NCBI RefSeq assembly: GCF_000688655.1
Contig: NZ_JIBO01000014.1
Location: 25,760 to 34,597, forward strand
Reading direction: 5' to 3'
Origin: Lonsdalea quercina subsp. quercina
GTDB taxonomy: Bacteria; Pseudomonadota; Gammaproteobacteria; Enterobacterales; Enterobacteriaceae
Length of the DNA: 8,838 nucleotides
Shown: positions 6,291 to 8,838 of the stretch, piece by piece
Numbering within the stretch: the first letter of the stretch is position 1
How the letters are laid out: each line of letters begins with the position of its first letter
Made by a program: the position numbers and the translations under genes
Notes under the pieces: model-generated
What the model saw: the letters and a program-made list of their open reading frames with translations, nothing else
Told to the model about the DNA's origin: nothing
Database searches by the model: none

Positions 6291-8315
6291 CTACTTTTTC
6301 TCTCTGGCCTTCGCCAGCTGCTCACGAATATTCGCCAGATGCCCTTGCCCCTTTTGCATCCGCTCCTGCGCACTAACGACTTTTCTTACCGTCTCCCACT
6401 GAACGTCATCCTGCGGTAATTCCAACAGAAAACGGCTCGGCTCCGGGCGTATCAGTTCACCATACTGGCGACGCTCCCGACACATCGTGAAGGTCAGCTC
6501 TTTTTGCGCTCGCGTGATACCGACGTAGGCCAATCGCCGCTCTTCATCGACGTTGTCTTCATCAATACTGGTCTGATGCGGCAGCAATCCTTCTTCCATC
6601 CCCACCAGATAGACATTGGGGAACTCCAGCCCTTTGGACGCATGCAGCGTCATCAGTTGCACCTGGTCGAGATCTTCTTCGCTTTCGTTGCGCTCCATCA
6701 TGTCCCGCAACGTGAAGCGCGTGACGACTTGCGTCAGCGTCATCGGCTCGTCCAGATCGCTCCCCTCCAGCATTTCCGTCATCCAGGTAAACAGCTGGTT
6801 GACGTTTTTCATGCGCATTTCCGCCGCTTTCTGGCTGGGGGAGGTTTCATACAGCCAACTTTCGTAATCCAGCCCGTGGATGAGATCGCGAACCGCCGCC
6901 ACAGGCTCCCGCTCCGTTCGACGCGCAATCTCGGCCAGCCACTGCGTGAAACGCTGGAGCGATTCGAGACCGCGGCCGGTCAGGACCTGAGAAAGCCCTA
7001 CGTCGAAGCTGGCGTTAAACAGGCTGCGGTTGCGCTGATTCGCCCATTCACCCAGTTTCTTCAGCGTGGCCGGTCCGATTTCTCTTTTCGGCGTATTCAC
7101 GATACGTAGAAACGCGCTGTCGTCGTCAGCATTGGTCAACACGCGCAGGTAGGCCAAGAGATCCTTGATTTCCGGACGAGAAAAGAAAGAGCTGCCACCG
7201 GAAATCTTGTAGGGTATGCGGTTTTGCATCAGCACTTTTTCGAACAGCCGCGACTGATGATTGCCGCGATAAAGAATGGCGTAATCACGGTACTGAGTCT
7301 TATTGACGAAGTGATGCGCGATCAGCTCGCCCACGACGCGTTCGGCTTCATGATCCTCGTTATTGGCGGTAATAATCTTTAGCTCGTTGCCGTACGCCAG
7401 CTCCGAATAGAGTCGTTTCTCGAAGACGTGCGGGTTGTTGGCGATCAGGATATTGGCCGCTTTCAGAATGCGTCCGGACGAACGGTAATTCTGCTCCAGT
7501 TTAATCACCTGCAACGCAGGGAAATCGTGCTGCAGCAGCTCCAGGTTCTGCGGACGCGCGCCGCGCCAGGAGTAAATCGACTGGTCGTCATCACCCACCA
7601 CGGTAAAGCGCGCGCGGCGACCGACCAACTGTTTGACCAGTTCGTACTGGCTGGTGTTGGTGTCCTGATATTCGTCCACCAGCAGATAGCGCAGACGATG
7701 CTGCCAGCGCTCGCGAGCCTGTTCATCACGCCGGAACAACAGCGTGGGCAGCAGAATGAGATCGTCAAAGTCCAACACGTTGCAGGCGCGCAGATGTTCG
7801 CTGTAAAGCTGGTAACAGTGGGCGAACAAACGATCCCGTTCGGATCTCGCCTGCGCGGCGGCCTGAGCCGGTTCGATCAGATCGTTTTTCCAGTTGGAGA
7901 TCGTCGAGATCAGCTGTTGCAACAGCTCTTTATCATTTTGCAGCCAGGTTTCCGTCAGTTCCTTTAGCAGCGCCAGCTGATCCTGATCGTCGAACAGGGA
8001 AAAATTGGATTTCATATTCAGCGCGGCATATTCGCGCTTGATGATCTCCAGTCCCAGCGTGTGAAAAGTCGCAATCATCAGGCCGCGACTCTCTTTCCGC
8101 CCCAGCGTCTGCGCCACACGCTCTTTCATCTCGCGAGCCGCCTTGTTGGTAAAGGTGACCGCCGCGATATTCCGCGCCTGATAGCCGCACTCCCGTATCA
8201 GGTGGGCTATCTTTTGCGTGATGACGCGCGTTTTGCCGGAACCGGCGCCGGCCAGGACCAGGCAGGGACCGCTCACGAACTCGACGGCGTGTTGTTGGCT
8301 GGGATTTAAACGCAT
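6291..8315 (-). CDS. rep: ATP-dependent DNA helicase Rep (UvrD/Rep superfamily 1)
   Basis: Rep is the 3'-to-5' accessory replicative helicase that works with DnaB to clear proteins, such as RNA polymerase, ahead of the fork. From the ATG at 8315-8313 the protein has 674 residues (E. coli 673) and starts [14 protein letters not shown]. Superfamily 1A motifs are intact: Walker A GAGSGKT (23-29), VDEYQDT (213-219, with Asp214 and Glu215), [13 protein letters not shown] (241-253), QNYRSS (275-280), [11 protein letters not shown] (555-565) and VGITRAQKE (598-606). The C-terminal tail, which contacts DnaB in E. coli, diverges most. The frame stays open 32 codons further upstream to 8411, but those residues have no family match and run over the promoter. 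It is divergent from ppiC and converges on the polygalacturonase gene. Confidence 0.98.
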   Translation of the reverse strand: MRLNPSQQHAVEFVSGPCLVLAGAGSGKTRVITQKIAHLIRECGYQARNIAAVTFTNKAAREMKERVAQTLGRKESRGLMIATFHTLGLEIIKREYAALNMKSNFSLFDDQDQLALLKELTETWLQNDKELLQQLISTISNWKNDLIEPAQAAAQARSERDRLFAHCYQLYSEHLRACNVLDFDDLILLPTLLFRRDEQARERWQHRLRYLLVDEYQDTNTSQYELVKQLVGRRARFTVVGDDDQSIYSWRGARPQNLELLQHDFPALQVIKLEQNYRSSGRILKAANILIANNPHVFEKRLYSELAYGNELKIITANNEDHEAERVVGELIAHHFVNKTQYRDYAILYRGNHQSRLFEKVLMQNRIPYKISGGSSFFSRPEIKDLLAYLRVLTNADDDSAFLRIVNTPKREIGPATLKKLGEWANQRNRSLFNASFDVGLSQVLTGRGLESLQRFTQWLAEIARRTEREPVAAVRDLIHGLDYESWLYETSPSQKAAEMRMKNVNQLFTWMTEMLEGSDLDEPMTLTQVVTRFTLRDMMERNESEEDLDQVQLMTLHASKGLEFPNVYLVGMEEGLLPHQTSIDEDNVDEERRLAYVGITRAQKELTFTMCRERRQYGELIRPEPSRFLLELPQDDVQWETVRKVVSAQERMQKGQGHLANIREQLAKAREKK

Positions 8316-8349
8316 GGATCTGTCTTGCTCTTTGTTCAAACGGAAGGCG

Positions 8350-8358
8350 ATTGTAGCA
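8350..8358 (-). promoter_or_regulatory. Likely rep promoter, extended -10
   Basis: On the minus strand TACAAT (8355-8350) matches the -10 consensus in five of six positions and is preceded by TGC, making an extended -10 element. The -35 region is poor, as is common with extended -10 promoters. Transcription would start near 8343, giving a leader of about 28 bases before the rep ATG. This also argues against starting rep further upstream. Confidence 0.5.
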
Positions 8359-8410
8359 AAACTCGCGCGGGGAAGAGTGGCAGAACCGATCGCCGACGAG
8401 ACACGGCGCA

Positions 8411-8440
8411 TTGCTATTGCTATTGGACGCGGGTTACAGT
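8411..8440 (+). promoter_or_regulatory. Possible ppiC promoter
   Basis: TTGCTA (8411-8416) and TACAGT (8435-8440) are separated by 18 bases, with four of six matches in each box. The -35 region is a short direct repeat, TTGCTATTGCTATTGG, so a second -35 copy begins at 8417. Transcription would start near 8447, about 30 bases before the ppiC ATG. It was read by eye only. Confidence 0.35.
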
Positions 8441-8476
8441 GCCTGCCAGCATCCCCCGATTAAAAAGGTATATACC

Positions 8477-8758
8477 ATGGCAAAAACAGCCTCGGCGCTG
8501 CACATTCTGGTTGATACGGAACAGCAGGCCAACGACATCCTGGCCCAGTTAGAACAAGGCGCGGACTTCCAGCAGTTGGCCAAGAAGTTTTCCACCTGTC
8601 CGTCAAAACGCAACGGCGGCGACCTGGGCGAATTTCGCCAGGGCGATATGGTGCCGACGTTTGATAAAGCCGTGTTCTCCTGCGAGCTGCTCAAGCCGTG
8701 CGGACCGGTCAAAACCCAGTTCGGCTACCACATCATCAAAGTGCTCTATCGCCGTTAA
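8477..8758 (+). CDS. ppiC: Peptidyl-prolyl cis-trans isomerase C (parvulin)
   Basis: This small cytoplasmic parvulin speeds cis-trans isomerisation of prolyl bonds. At 93 residues it equals E. coli PpiC (Par10) in length and is a single parvulin domain with no targeting or chaperone regions. The typical core is present: His9 in ALHILV, Cys41 in TCPS, the [21 protein letters not shown] block (residues 47-67, with Met58 and Phe62) and GYHIIKV with His85. The start at 8477 is supported by AAAGG about nine bases upstream and by the family start MAKTA. The frame is open for 22 more codons upstream, but these cover the likely promoter and match nothing. It is divergent from rep, as in E. coli. Confidence 0.97.
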   Translation: MAKTASALHILVDTEQQANDILAQLEQGADFQQLAKKFSTCPSKRNGGDLGEFRQGDMVPTFDKAVFSCELLKPCGPVKTQFGYHIIKVLYRR

Positions 8759-8761
8759 TCA

Positions 8762-8800
8762 CGAGAGCCGGGCTGGCGGGTGATCCATCCGCCGCTCTCG
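8762..8800 (+). terminator. Hairpin after ppiC (probable transcript end)
   Basis: CGAGAGC (8762-8768) pairs with GCTCTCG (8794-8800), and inside it GGCGG (8775-8779) pairs with CCGCC (8789-8793). The left arm has a 6-base bulge. It starts four bases after the ppiC stop, where a terminator is expected. No T-run follows on the plus strand, so it may be a 3'-end stabiliser or need Rho for termination. Confidence 0.45.
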
Positions 8801-8838
8801 CGCTGATTCCGTTGGAGATGGGCACGATCAAAAAGGGC

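Noticed and set aside
6504..7109. 201-codon plus-strand frame inside rep
   Set aside because: It is antisense to the conserved helicase core and is explained by rep codon composition.
7428..7967. 179-codon plus-strand frame inside rep
   Set aside because: It is an antisense shadow of rep, and no ribosome site or domain was seen.
8316..8411. 32-codon N-terminal extension of rep
   Set aside because: The extra residues match nothing in Rep proteins and cover a good extended -10 promoter. The ATG at 8315 gives the family N-terminus.

Overview
The window is chromosomal DNA from a member of the Enterobacterales. Six of its seven genes (rho, trxA, rhlB, gppA, rep, ppiC) are close relatives of the Escherichia coli genes, and they keep the E. 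coli order and relative orientation. The seventh gene is a secreted GH28 exo-polygalacturonase of the PehX type. That points to a plant-associated, pectin-degrading lineage such as the soft-rot Pectobacteriaceae (Dickeya, Pectobacterium, Brenneria and relatives). The genus is an inference; the sequence does not settle it.

Layout. Bases 1-481 (minus) hold the first 160 codons of rho. Bases 482-907 are the rho leader, a long region with no convincing gene except a possible 17-codon leader peptide, and with strong pairing potential just after trxA. trxA (908-1234, minus) and rhlB (from 1361, plus) are divergent. gppA follows rhlB closely on the plus strand. Bases 4161-4331 are the upstream region of the polygalacturonase gene and carry two inverted repeats. 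The polygalacturonase gene (4332-6143, plus) ends in a clear intrinsic terminator. rep (6291-8315, minus) converges on it. rep and ppiC (8477-8758, plus) are divergent. The last 80 bases hold a hairpin and no gene that can be called.

How the genes relate. Rho ends transcription. RhlB is the RNA helicase of the RNA degradosome. TrxA is the general protein disulfide reductase. GppA breaks down pppGpp and polyphosphate. Rep is the accessory replicative helicase. PpiC is a small parvulin prolyl isomerase. These are housekeeping functions, and their linkage is conserved synteny rather than a shared pathway. The pectinase gene lies between gppA and rep, which are neighbours in E. coli, and appears to be a separate transcription unit.

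No new defence, mobile or CRISPR-like system was found. The points most worth a second look are the accessory pectinase gene in a core neighbourhood, the unexplained inverted repeats upstream of it, and the alternative RNA pairings in the trxA-rho region and the trxA leader.
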